Shown piece after piece: positions 17,246 to 25,099 of a stretch of DNA of 28,720 bases (position 1 is the first letter of the stretch; each line of letters starts with the position of its first letter). The notes below the pieces were generated by a model. The model saw nothing but the letters and a program-made list of their open reading frames with translations. It made no database searches and had not been told where the DNA came from. Both the position numbers and the translations under genes were made by a program. The stretch is taken from positions 1 through 28,720 of the forward strand of contig CAYRJA010000033.1 of the NCBI GenBank assembly GCA_964424455.1, written 5' to 3'. The stretch comes from CAYRJA01 sp964424455 (lineage in GTDB: Bacteria; Bacteroidota; Bacteroidia; Chitinophagales; UBA10324).

Positions 17246-18898
17246 TTAGTTGATTTCTAAACTTATTGGAGGTAGTGAACGTGTTGAACCATCCGGTCCT
17301 TTTGCTTTGATATTACGAATAATAACCTGATCGCCCGGTTTCGAACCCTGAATCTTGCTCTGTATATCGGAAGTAAACTGCCATCCTGATGCTGACTTAA
17401 GATATGGATCCTGCCTTTTTGCAATAAAGACAAAATCGTAAGACGTTACCTGAAAGGTAACTCCCTGAAAATAAAAATCTTTCAATTGTGCAATGACTCC
17501 GGGAGATGCTTTCAGTTCTCCTGTTCTGATCTTACCTTCTACTTTTCCGGCAACTATTGCAACAGGATCAGGAATACGTTTTACCTTAAACTCTTGTCCA
17601 TCGCCGATACTTCTTTTCTGCCCATTATCATCTACAATGATATTAATCTTTACCTCCTTACCAATCATTGCTGCAGGCATATTTGCAACATACTTACCAT
17701 TCGACCCGGTAAATGATCCGCCGGTGGCTGAAGCCGTAACCTTGTTACCCGAAAATCCCGGAACAGAAACCGAAAAAGGATTTGGAATACCTGCATAAAT
17801 AATGTTGAGGTTATCTGAAGAAACTACTGCTGATGCTTTAGCGGTAGTATAACTTGCTTCAAAAGGATAATAAGTTGGAACGCCTTCTGCATCAGGCACC
17901 ATCACAGCGCCGGCATATTTCTTTTCCCCTTCTCCACTGGCTGCTACAGTATATTTCCCCATTCCATTAATTACATCAATAGTAGAGCCACCTGTAACCG
18001 GATTTACCTTAGTTGGTACATAATCTCCAGTTTCATCTTTTACAGCATTACTGTTTAATGCTCCAACATAAACGGTCGGAGTAATAGAGGTACTATATGC
18101 TGCCACGAAAATATCTGCTTTGTATTGTTGGCCTGCAATAACATAGCTACTTTGCGCTATAACCTTAGCTTCCATCTGGTCAACCTTAATTGATTTTGCA
18201 TAAATCTTTTTGAAAAAATAATCAAGTAGCTGCGATTCTGAATTCTTTGCATCATTCTTAAATTTATTCAAGAGTGTTAAGCAAGCAATAGTCGGCACCA
18301 TGTGAAAATTCGCATCTTCCCACGAACTGATTTTACCTTCAGAGTTTGTTTTCGGTGGATCAATTCTTAAAGGCAGTTGAGCAGTAAATTCCTTTTTCAT
18401 GTCTGGCTCATCAATCAGGGATAAAAGTTTTTCTCTAGTAGTCTCAATCAATTTTCTTAAATTTTCAGCACGTTTTTCTTCTATCATAAAATGAGTTCCT
18501 ACTTCCAGATTTTTATCATCCTCCAATTCACCTAATTCCGGTTTCCAATCTGTTTTATGCTTAACCCCCTTATGATCAATCCATCCTCCACTCTTCTCTA
18601 CTAATAAATTCATATACTCATCTATCTGTTTATTTAGTTTAGCTATGAGTGATTCTGTCTCTTGTGCCTTATCATACCACTTCTGAGTTTTTTCTTTATC
18701 CTTACTCAACTGATCCTGAAAAGCCGCCATCGTTTGGCTGTTCTTAGAATCCACCGCGTTATTTGAATTCGATATACCATCATTTACTACATGAAAAGCA
18801 TTAAGAACTTCTGCAGACACATTCAAAGCCAGAAGTGCAGTCAACACGAGATACATCATGTTGATCATCATCTGTCTGGGTTCTTTTGGAATTGACAT
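17246..18898 (-). CDS. gldM: Gliding motility / type IX secretion protein GldM (PorM)
   Basis: GldM is an inner-membrane protein with one N-terminal transmembrane helix and a long periplasmic part; together with GldL it forms the proton-driven motor of the T9SS and reaches the GldK/GldN ring. The hallmark start is present (PRQMMINMMYLVLTALLALNVSAEVLNAFHVV), with Arg8 before the helix and the conserved intramembrane Glu30. A predicted coiled/helical stretch (~45-200) is followed by beta-rich periplasmic domains (~220-550) ending SLPPISLEIN. At 550 residues it is somewhat longer than the ~515 of well-known GldM/PorM. It sits 44 nt downstream of gldL and 11 nt upstream of gldN in the same operon. 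Confidence 0.97.
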   Translation of the reverse strand: MSIPKEPRQMMINMMYLVLTALLALNVSAEVLNAFHVVNDGISNSNNAVDSKNSQTMAAFQDQLSKDKEKTQKWYDKAQETESLIAKLNKQIDEYMNLLVEKSGGWIDHKGVKHKTDWKPELGELEDDKNLEVGTHFMIEEKRAENLRKLIETTREKLLSLIDEPDMKKEFTAQLPLRIDPPKTNSEGKISSWEDANFHMVPTIACLTLLNKFKNDAKNSESQLLDYFFKKIYAKSIKVDQMEAKVIAQSSYVIAGQQYKADIFVAAYSTSITPTVYVGALNSNAVKDETGDYVPTKVNPVTGGSTIDVINGMGKYTVAASGEGEKKYAGAVMVPDAEGVPTYYPFEASYTTAKASAVVSSDNLNIIYAGIPNPFSVSVPGFSGNKVTASATGGSFTGSNGKYVANMPAAMIGKEVKINIIVDDNGQKRSIGDGQEFKVKRIPDPVAIVAGKVEGKIRTGELKASPGVIAQLKDFYFQGVTFQVTSYDFVFIAKRQDPYLKSASGWQFTSDIQSKIQGSKPGDQVIIRNIKAKGPDGSTRSLPPISLEIN

Positions 18899-18942
18899 TA
18901 TTTATTTGATTTGGGCGTTTTGAAAATTTGTTCAATCAATAA

Positions 18943-19761
18943 TTAACCTCTTGTACTCATTTGCATTGCAGAAAGCATATTTCCGTAAATTGAATTGAGT
19001 GTAGAAAGATTTTTTGCAAGACCAGAAATCTCCACCTTGTATTTCTGAGTATCTTCCAACGAATCGTTTAGATTATTTATTGCCTGAGATACAGTTCCAT
19101 AGAACTTGTTCATTGTCTTCAAATGGCTGTTCGTATCCTGAAGTTCAAGTTCATAAATTGTATTCAGTTGAGCCAGGTTTTTTGTAACAATCTGCACTTG
19201 TTCGTGATATTTCTTTGTTTCATCTGTACCTGATGCGAGTAGCTGGGCTGCTCTGGTTGCTTCAGTATAAGCAGCTTTCATATCATTCAAAGCTTCTGCC
19301 GCCGCTTTTGCATTTTGAGAGTATTGATTAGTGGATGATGTAACATCTGCCACATCCGACAGGCGAGTGATGTTTTCACCTAACTTATTTAAGTTGTCTC
19401 CAAGTCGTTTAATAAGAGAAGAGTCAATATTACCCTGTTCAAGCATATTGTCAAATTGCTGAGTAAGAGAGCCGTGAACAACTTTTTCATGCTCTATGGC
19501 AATTTCCTCCTCGTCAGGAGCAATATTCAGTTCCGGATAGATTTTTTCCCAATAGTAGTCCTTATGGGGAGGAAGGATGCCCAGTAAAGCAAAGATAAAT
19601 GCTTCGGTACACATACCGACTATCAGCATGACTCCTGCAATTGGCCAGTGCTCAAGTTTGGCAAGCGCTCCAATCAATACAACCGATGCACCTACACCGA
19701 TGATTAAGTTTTTTATTCTTTTACCTCTTTCGGTTTCAAAGAAAGCTGCTATTTTGTTCAT
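18943..19761 (-). CDS. gldL: Gliding motility / type IX secretion protein GldL (PorL)
   Basis: GldL is the inner-membrane stator-like partner of GldM in the T9SS motor. The 272-residue protein has two transmembrane helices at about residues 19-36 and 41-60 (LIIGVGASVVLIGALAKLEHWP then IAGVMLIVGMCTEAFIFALLG). The family-typical charged residues Lys35 and Glu53 are in or next to these helices; Glu53 corresponds by context to the intramembrane Glu shown to matter in F. johnsoniae. After the helices comes the conserved PPHKDYYWEKIYPELN segment and a long helical cytoplasmic tail (residues ~95-272). It lies 105 nt downstream of gldK, a gap in which I see no promoter box, and 44 nt upstream of gldM. 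Confidence 0.97.
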   Translation of the reverse strand: MNKIAAFFETERGKRIKNLIIGVGASVVLIGALAKLEHWPIAGVMLIVGMCTEAFIFALLGILPPHKDYYWEKIYPELNIAPDEEEIAIEHEKVVHGSLTQQFDNMLEQGNIDSSLIKRLGDNLNKLGENITRLSDVADVTSSTNQYSQNAKAAAEALNDMKAAYTEATRAAQLLASGTDETKKYHEQVQIVTKNLAQLNTIYELELQDTNSHLKTMNKFYGTVSQAINNLNDSLEDTQKYKVEISGLAKNLSTLNSIYGNMLSAMQMSTRG

Positions 19762-19866
19762 TGTTGGTTTGTATTTGGGTTGTGTTTAAAAAATTAGTTT
19801 GTGTTCTAAGACTGTATTAAAATGCTGTAAGAAAACAGGTAGATATGACTTCTATAATAAATGGTA

Positions 19867-21132
19867 TTAGTCATTGATAGATCTTCCAAGGAATGTGATT
19901 ACATCTCTAAAGCCGACATAGCATTTCGCTGTATCCTGATACTCATAACTTCTTGTACCTGTCTGGCAGAAGTATGCAATATCTTTCCATGAGCCGCCTC
20001 TGACAACTTTCCTCTTCATAGTAATCGGATCAGAGTCTGAGGCGTTATATTGTATATCAGGGTTAAGATCGTGTGAAAACTGGTATCCATTTTCATAGAA
20101 AGCAGTTGATGTCCATTCTGAAACATTTCCAGCCATACAATAAAGACCGTAATCGTTCGGGAAATAAGCATCAGTTTTAACTGTGTAAAATCCACCATCA
20201 TCAGGATAATCTCCTCTACCCGGTTTAAAGTTGGCGAGTATACATCCCTTTTTATTTCTCATATAAGGTCCGCCCCATGGATATGGAGAAATATCTCTTC
20301 CGCCTCTTGCAGCATATTCCCATTCACTTTCAGTTGGCAACCGGAACTCATCGTTAATAACTTCTCCTCTTTCAGTACGGTAATCGTTCCAAAAGCGGGT
20401 CCTCCATTTGCTAAATGCCAATGCCTGTTTCCACTTGATTCCAACTACCGGGTAATTATCAAATGCCGGATGCCAAAAATAATTTCTTGTCATAGGTTCA
20501 TTATATGAGTATGTAAAATCATGAACCCAACTAAGCGTATCAGGATAAACATTTACTACTTCTGTTTTGATAACTGAACTTCTGTCAAAATCAGGGTTGT
20601 TACGATTAACATCTGCCGCGGCGGTTTTAAAATCAACCCAGTAGTAAACATAGTTTAACATTTTGGTGTTAATCTCTTTTCTCCCAAGAATACGCTGATC
20701 TTCCGGAGTGTATAATGGAGCTAATGCTTCTTGTGTTTCTTCAGATTCCCAATCAATTTTTTCGTCCCAGACAACAGCGCCATTATCTGCATCTATGTAC
20801 GGCTCTCCGAGAAGTTTCCGGGCTATTGAGTCTCTAACAAAATAGACAAACTGACGGTACTCATTGTTAGTAATTTCTGTTTCATCCATGAAAAAACCCT
20901 GTACAGAAATAGATTTGGGCTTTTGAATAAGTGCATTATTTATATCCTGATCACTTTGTCCGACATGTAGCGTTCCTGATGGAATATAAACCATACCATA
21001 GGGTATAATAGTATTCCATTCGGGGCGGTCTAATACGCCAAGAAGCTGACCATTGTACCCTCCCGTGCAGGCACTCAATACACACACTACAATAAATAAG
21101 AAATACTGTGACTTTCTCATCATGGTTCGCAT
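19867..21132 (-). CDS. gldK: Gliding motility / type IX secretion lipoprotein GldK (PorK)
   Basis: GldK is an outer-membrane lipoprotein that forms the periplasmic T9SS ring with GldN. The 421-residue product has a lipoprotein signal with lipobox L19-S20-A21-C22 (VCVLSAC). The rest is a formylglycine-generating-enzyme/sulfatase-modifying (SUMF1-type) fold: MVYIPSGTLHVG, FFMDETEITNNEYRQFV, RLPTESEWEYAARGG, MAGNVSEWT and VVRGGSWKD. The fold is structural in GldK, so enzyme activity is not implied. Three in-frame ATGs (codons 1, 4 and 5) allow slightly shorter starts; the last gives a more compact signal peptide. It follows porP by 195 nt, and a TAnnTTTG box 48 nt upstream suggests a promoter of its own. 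Confidence 0.97.
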   Translation of the reverse strand: MRTMMRKSQYFLFIVVCVLSACTGGYNGQLLGVLDRPEWNTIIPYGMVYIPSGTLHVGQSDQDINNALIQKPKSISVQGFFMDETEITNNEYRQFVYFVRDSIARKLLGEPYIDADNGAVVWDEKIDWESEETQEALAPLYTPEDQRILGRKEINTKMLNYVYYWVDFKTAAADVNRNNPDFDRSSVIKTEVVNVYPDTLSWVHDFTYSYNEPMTRNYFWHPAFDNYPVVGIKWKQALAFSKWRTRFWNDYRTERGEVINDEFRLPTESEWEYAARGGRDISPYPWGGPYMRNKKGCILANFKPGRGDYPDDGGFYTVKTDAYFPNDYGLYCMAGNVSEWTSTAFYENGYQFSHDLNPDIQYNASDSDPITMKRKVVRGGSWKDIAYFCQTGTRSYEYQDTAKCYVGFRDVITFLGRSIND

Positions 21133-21163
21133 TTTAAAAAACTCGGTACAATGTTAAGAATTG

Positions 21164-21178
21164 TAGATTTCTAATCTA
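21164..21178. repeat. Short inverted repeat near the predicted gldK transcription start
   Basis: TAGATT and AATCTA are separated by 3 nt, immediately downstream of the predicted gldK -7 box. It could be an operator or a small 5'-end hairpin on the gldK mRNA. Six-base arms in A/T-rich sequence may also be chance. Confidence 0.3.
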
Positions 21179-21180
21179 TA

Positions 21181-21188
21181 CAAATTTA
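21181..21188 (-). promoter_or_regulatory. Predicted -7 box upstream of gldK
   Basis: On the minus strand TAAATTTG matches the Bacteroidetes -7 consensus TAnnTTTG exactly and lies 48 nt before the gldK ATG, within the 195-nt porP-gldK gap. No convincing TTG-type -33 box is seen at the expected distance, so this is a moderate prediction of an internal promoter for gldKLMN. Confidence 0.4.
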
Positions 21189-21327
21189 TTTTGGAGCGTA
21201 AATGTAAATATTTCCATGAAAAGCAAAAATCATTTTATCGAATAATAGGAATGAGCAAGTGGACAATTTTAACGAGTCATGGTTCAAAATGTTGCACAAT
21301 ATTGAAAAATATTTTTTTAAGTAGAAA

Positions 21328-22320
21328 TTAAAATCGTGGCGTGAAAATGATTTTCCCCGGATTAGCCGGTCTGACAAGGCTGAGTTTATAGCTTACCAAT
21401 ACTTCATGAGAGCCATTCGATGCCTGATTTAGCACTGACAAAGTATAATCGTAACTGTAACACACAGAAAAATTTTCATTCAGATTCAGTCCTGCAATTC
21501 CAATCATTGCATCGGGTTCATCAGCAGATAATATTCTGTATCCTACACCGAGCCAAAAAAGTTTTCTGAATTGAGCAAGGAGGTTTACCTCTGCCTGATT
21601 TTCTACAAGATTACTCTTTAGCAGGATAGAGGGTTTGAAAGCAATTTTATTTTTACTTCCGATGTCAAGAGAAAAATAACTAAAGTAGTTTCTTGAAAGC
21701 TCAATACCCAAGTTTTCTAAACTGCCCTTAAAGCGCATGGATGGTTCCAGTAAATGAGAAGCCGAAACACTCACTGTAACAACTCTGGTATTGAATAAAA
21801 TTCCTGCTGAGAAATCCGGTGCAATAACTGAGACAGGAGTATTGGGAAGAATGTTGTCATTATGATTAATGGAACTTTCATCATAAAATCCATCTGGTGA
21901 GCGAAGTTTACTTCCATCTAAACCGGATTGAATAATTCCTCCTTTTATTCCAACAGCAAATCGTAATTTCTTGCCTTCCACTAAATAGGAATATCCTGCT
22001 CCTATAAATGTATTTCGCTGAACACCCTGCTGGTTATTCATTACTTCCAAACCAATACCACCGTGAAGAGGTGGGGCATAAGTATTCGCATTCAGATATT
22101 GCAATTGCGGATTCCCTGTAATTCCAACCCACTGTGTTCGCGCCTGTAAGGAAGCGTTAATGGCTTTGTTGACACCTATTACTGCGGGGTTATATGCAAC
22201 AGGATTTAAACTGGAAAGTGAATACTGCGGATCTTGCTGTGCATATAGATAATCTGAAATGAATAAGAATGAAAATATGAGAAATGAAATATAAACTCCG
22301 AGTCTTTGCTTCCGCTTCAT
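21328..22320 (-). CDS. porP: Type IX secretion membrane protein PorP/SprF family
   Basis: PorP/SprF proteins are outer-membrane beta-barrel-like proteins that help export or anchor T9SS clients. The 330-residue product has a Sec signal peptide ending LYAQQ. It then has the family-typical start DPQYSLSSLNPVAYNPAVIGVNKAINASLQARTQWVGI and NANTYAPPLHGGIGLEVMNNQQG. Alternating hydrophobic strands follow (FIGAGYSYLV, FAVGIKGGII, DFSAGILFNT, VSVSASHLLEP, FWLGVGYRI, FSVCYSYDYTLS), ending in FTPRF. Its position directly before gldK matches the porP-K-L-M-N order known in Porphyromonas gingivalis. It begins 48 nt after recN on the same strand and has a TAnnTTT-like box only 4 nt before its ATG. Confidence 0.93.
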   Translation of the reverse strand: MKRKQRLGVYISFLIFSFLFISDYLYAQQDPQYSLSSLNPVAYNPAVIGVNKAINASLQARTQWVGITGNPQLQYLNANTYAPPLHGGIGLEVMNNQQGVQRNTFIGAGYSYLVEGKKLRFAVGIKGGIIQSGLDGSKLRSPDGFYDESSINHNDNILPNTPVSVIAPDFSAGILFNTRVVTVSVSASHLLEPSMRFKGSLENLGIELSRNYFSYFSLDIGSKNKIAFKPSILLKSNLVENQAEVNLLAQFRKLFWLGVGYRILSADEPDAMIGIAGLNLNENFSVCYSYDYTLSVLNQASNGSHEVLVSYKLSLVRPANPGKIIFTPRF

Positions 22321-22324
22321 GCTG

Positions 22325-22332
22325 TAAAGATA
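22325..22332 (-). promoter_or_regulatory. -7-like box 4 nt before the porP start codon
   Basis: TATCTTTA on the minus strand differs from TAnnTTTG only in the last base and ends 4 nt before the ATG. If used, it would give a leaderless or nearly leaderless porP mRNA. The same arrangement occurs at recN. Confidence 0.3.
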
Positions 22333-22368
22333 AATAGAATTGCTGCTAATGTTGGTAAGATATATCTA

Positions 22369-24048
22369 TTAATTTGACGCTATTAACTCCTTCGCATTTT
22401 TCAACGCGGCAGCAGTAGGTCTTTCACCGGAAAGCATTTTGGCAATTTCAATGATACGTTCATCTTGTGAGAGCGACTTCACTCTTGTGTAAGTTCGTTG
22501 TGGTGTGTTTTCCTTAAATACATAATAATGCCGGTTGCCTTTCCCTGCAATTTGCGGAAGGTGCGTGATACAAATTACCTGATGTGACGAAGAAAGCTTA
22601 CTCAGGATGCGACTTACTTTCACTGCTGTTTCGCCGGAAATGCCGGTATCTATTTCATCAAAGACTAAAGTGGGTAATGCAGTAGAAGAGGCAATCAACG
22701 ATTTTATGCAAAGCATCAACCGGGACAATTCTCCGCCTGAAGCTACTTTTCGCAATTCAATAAACTCACTTCCTTTATTGGATGCAAACAAAATTTTAAA
22801 GCGGTCAATCCCTGTTTCATTTAATTCCCTTTCATTCAGCTTTTCATTATGAATCTTAATTTGTGCAAAGGACATCCCCGCTTCGCCGAGTAAAGCGTTC
22901 ACTTGCTTTTCAATTTTTGGTATTTGCAATAACCGGTTTCGGGAAAGTTCTGCCGCAAGCGCTAACGATTCTGACTTTTGCTTAGTAACAATTGCTCTTA
23001 ATTTCTCTAACTCTTCTCCCTGCGACTGAAATGATTGCAGTTGTTCATCAAGTTCTTTTTGGATCTGCAACAACTCTGAAGTTGAATTTACTCTGTGCTT
23101 TTTTTCTAACCGGTATATTATATCAAGCCGTTCGGTAAATTCATTTATCTTCTCTGGATCATAAGTGATTTCCGATTCTAACTTCTCCACCTCATTAACC
23201 ACATCCTGCAATTCAATTCGTACACTTTCAATCCGTTTTATTAACTCCTCAATCAAGGGCTGATATTTTTGAACCGGCTGTAACAGATGAATCGTTTCTT
23301 TTAACTGTGCAAGCGCAGATGATGATGCATTCCCTGTATGCTGTCCGGCTAAAATAGTATGTGATTCTGAAAGCGCTCTTTTAATCTCTTCCGCATTATT
23401 CTGATAATTCAGTTCCTTTTCTATTTCTCCCTGTTCATCCTCTTTCAATGTAGCTTCTGCCAACTCATTGAACTGAAATTGCAGATAATCCTGTTCGCGG
23501 TTAGCTTTTTCGAATCGTTCCTGCAGCTCTGCTAATTGCTTTTCACTATTCTTATATTTTTTAAATGCACTTTTATATTGTCCCAGTAAACTGCCGTTTT
23601 GGGCGATAGCATCAATAAGTGCAAGTTGAAAAGCTGAGTCATTTAATTCCTGTGTCTCCATCTGCGAATGAAGGTCTATCAACATTGAACTTAGTAATTT
23701 CAATTTTTGAAGTGTTACTGGAGTGTCATTGACAAAAGCACGTGATTTCCCATTCGGAGTAATCTCTCTTCTTATGATAGTGTGCTCATCATAATCTAAC
23801 TCATTCTCCAGGAAGAAATCTTTCAGGTTAAGGTTTTTTAAATCAAAATATCCTTCAATCACACATTTTTTTTCTTTATCAAAAAAGGAAGCCGATTCTG
23901 AGCGTTCACCCAGAATTAAAGACAATGCGCCCAGTAAAATAGATTTTCCTGCTCCTGTTTCTCCTGTAATTGTCGTTAGCTGAGGAGAGAAATTTATCTC
24001 TGCCTTATCAATAATTACATAGTTGCTGACATGAAGTTTAGAAAGCAT
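22369..24048 (-). CDS. recN: DNA repair protein RecN
   Basis: RecN is an SMC-like cytoplasmic ATPase that acts in recombinational repair of double-strand breaks. The 559-residue length is normal. The sequence shows Walker A GETGAGKS (29-36), the RecN-typical segment SMLIDLHSQMETQEL (121-135), a long coiled-coil region (about 150-370), the ABC signature SGGELSRLML (438-447), Walker B LVFDEIDTGISG (461-472) and the HLPQIA switch (496-501). It is in the conserved Bacteroidetes order bamD-rpoZ-coaBC-DUF4835-recN, 85 nt after DUF4835. A TACATTTA box stands 4 nt before its ATG. Confidence 0.98.
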   Translation of the reverse strand: MLSKLHVSNYVIIDKAEINFSPQLTTITGETGAGKSILLGALSLILGERSESASFFDKEKKCVIEGYFDLKNLNLKDFFLENELDYDEHTIIRREITPNGKSRAFVNDTPVTLQKLKLLSSMLIDLHSQMETQELNDSAFQLALIDAIAQNGSLLGQYKSAFKKYKNSEKQLAELQERFEKANREQDYLQFQFNELAEATLKEDEQGEIEKELNYQNNAEEIKRALSESHTILAGQHTGNASSSALAQLKETIHLLQPVQKYQPLIEELIKRIESVRIELQDVVNEVEKLESEITYDPEKINEFTERLDIIYRLEKKHRVNSTSELLQIQKELDEQLQSFQSQGEELEKLRAIVTKQKSESLALAAELSRNRLLQIPKIEKQVNALLGEAGMSFAQIKIHNEKLNERELNETGIDRFKILFASNKGSEFIELRKVASGGELSRLMLCIKSLIASSTALPTLVFDEIDTGISGETAVKVSRILSKLSSSHQVICITHLPQIAGKGNRHYYVFKENTPQRTYTRVKSLSQDERIIEIAKMLSGERPTAAALKNAKELIASN

Positions 24049-24052
24049 AAGG

Positions 24053-24060
24053 TAAATGTA
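24053..24060 (-). promoter_or_regulatory. -7-like box 4 nt before the recN start codon
   Basis: TACATTTA on the minus strand, one base from the TAnnTTTG consensus, ends 4 nt before the recN ATG. It lies in the 85-nt gap after DUF4835 and would imply a nearly leaderless recN transcript. A chance A/T-rich match cannot be excluded. Confidence 0.28.
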
Positions 24061-24133
24061 ACAGCAGATTACTAATTTTTGTTTTGGATTTACAAGATTA
24101 ATAAATCCGCAACTACTCGTCCAAATTTCGTAA

Positions 24134-25099
24134 TTAATTTGATTTCATTATCGCCTGATATTTTTGCGAGTTGGGTGCATCCAATTTAGAGAGAATATTT
24201 ATAACTGTGGTTTTTTCCTGTGGCGTTGCCTTACTGAATATATTAACCAACTCCTCAGATTTTGCACTGAAGAAATTTTGCATAAACATAGAGTTGGGGT
24301 ATTCTTCATTTACTTTATTGAGCAGAGTAAGACAAGAGCTGATGGCTTTTCGTGCTTCTTCCGGATTATCGTACATTTTATCCAATCCTTCGCGATGATA
24401 TTTGTAAACCGCAAGACGAATGTTATCATATTTCTGATTCAGAATATTTTCAACAAGCCAGTAGCGATTGCGAGTTCCTTCGAATGATTTCCACCCTTTA
24501 TTATCCGAGTTCTGATTCATGTTCACTATGTTCTGTGCTTTCTGAAAATACAGCGTACCACCCTTCGGCGAATATGAATCATAATCCATCCCGACAATAA
24601 TGTATGCATAATAAGCAAGCAGTGAAGTCAGTTCGGAAAGCGAAGCATTATCATTAAACTCCAGGGGCTGGTACGGTGTGTATGTAACCGTCCATTCCTT
24701 ATCAGCAAGATTCAGCAGCGTAGTATTGTATGAAGAATTGTAAACCGGACGGTTCGACTGAACGGTTACCTGCGCCTGATATTTATCGGAAGAAAGTTCT
24801 TTGGTAATGTTGATTAACATGCTGCACTCAATGCGCTCTTGTTGACTGAATATATCTCCCGTCCAACGGCGATTATTCATTAATTCATAAACCGCTTTCT
24901 GCATATCCTCAAAAATCTTTGGGTCTGTCGTTTGAAGCTGGGGTGTTATTACTTTTACTGTACAGTTAAGTTCCTGAGCAGATGTTACTGTAACAGAAAG
25001 AATAACTGTCAATATGAACAAAGTAAAGGTTCTGCTCTTTAAAGAACAAAACACTGATGTACACTTAACGGACTGACTGGATAAGAATAGTTTATTCAT
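24134..25099 (-). CDS. porD: DUF4835 family protein (PorD-like, T9SS-associated)
   Basis: Members of this family sit between coaBC and recN across Bacteroidetes and are named type IX secretion protein PorD in some annotations; I take the symbol from that recollection and the context. The 321-residue product has a hydrophobic export signal at about residues 28-41 (TLFILTVILSVTVTSAQ) after an unusually long polar N-region. Then come family-like segments: ELNCTVKVITPQLQTTDPKIFEDMQKAVYELMNNRRWT, ECSMLINI, VQSNRPVYNSSYNTTLLNL, LLAYYAYIIVGMDYDSYSPKGGT and TRNRYWLVENILN. It is probably periplasmic or outer-membrane associated. Its ATG overlaps the coaBC stop (ATGA, 4 nt), implying translational coupling and favouring this start; a GTG at codon 16 would give a shorter signal. 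Confidence 0.88.
   Translation of the reverse strand: MNKLFLSSQSVKCTSVFCSLKSRTFTLFILTVILSVTVTSAQELNCTVKVITPQLQTTDPKIFEDMQKAVYELMNNRRWTGDIFSQQERIECSMLINITKELSSDKYQAQVTVQSNRPVYNSSYNTTLLNLADKEWTVTYTPYQPLEFNDNASLSELTSLLAYYAYIIVGMDYDSYSPKGGTLYFQKAQNIVNMNQNSDNKGWKSFEGTRNRYWLVENILNQKYDNIRLAVYKYHREGLDKMYDNPEEARKAISSCLTLLNKVNEEYPNSMFMQNFFSAKSEELVNIFSKATPQEKTTVINILSKLDAPNSQKYQAIMKSN

Noticed and set aside
19867..21132. Formylglycine-generating enzyme / sulfatase modifier
   Set aside because: The fold is shared, but the lipobox, the order porP-K-L-M-N and the length identify the structural T9SS lipoprotein GldK.
24086..24108. GGATTT..AAATCC hairpin after DUF4835 as a terminator
   Set aside because: The stem is only 6 A/T-rich pairs with an 11-nt loop and no T-run follows on the minus strand.
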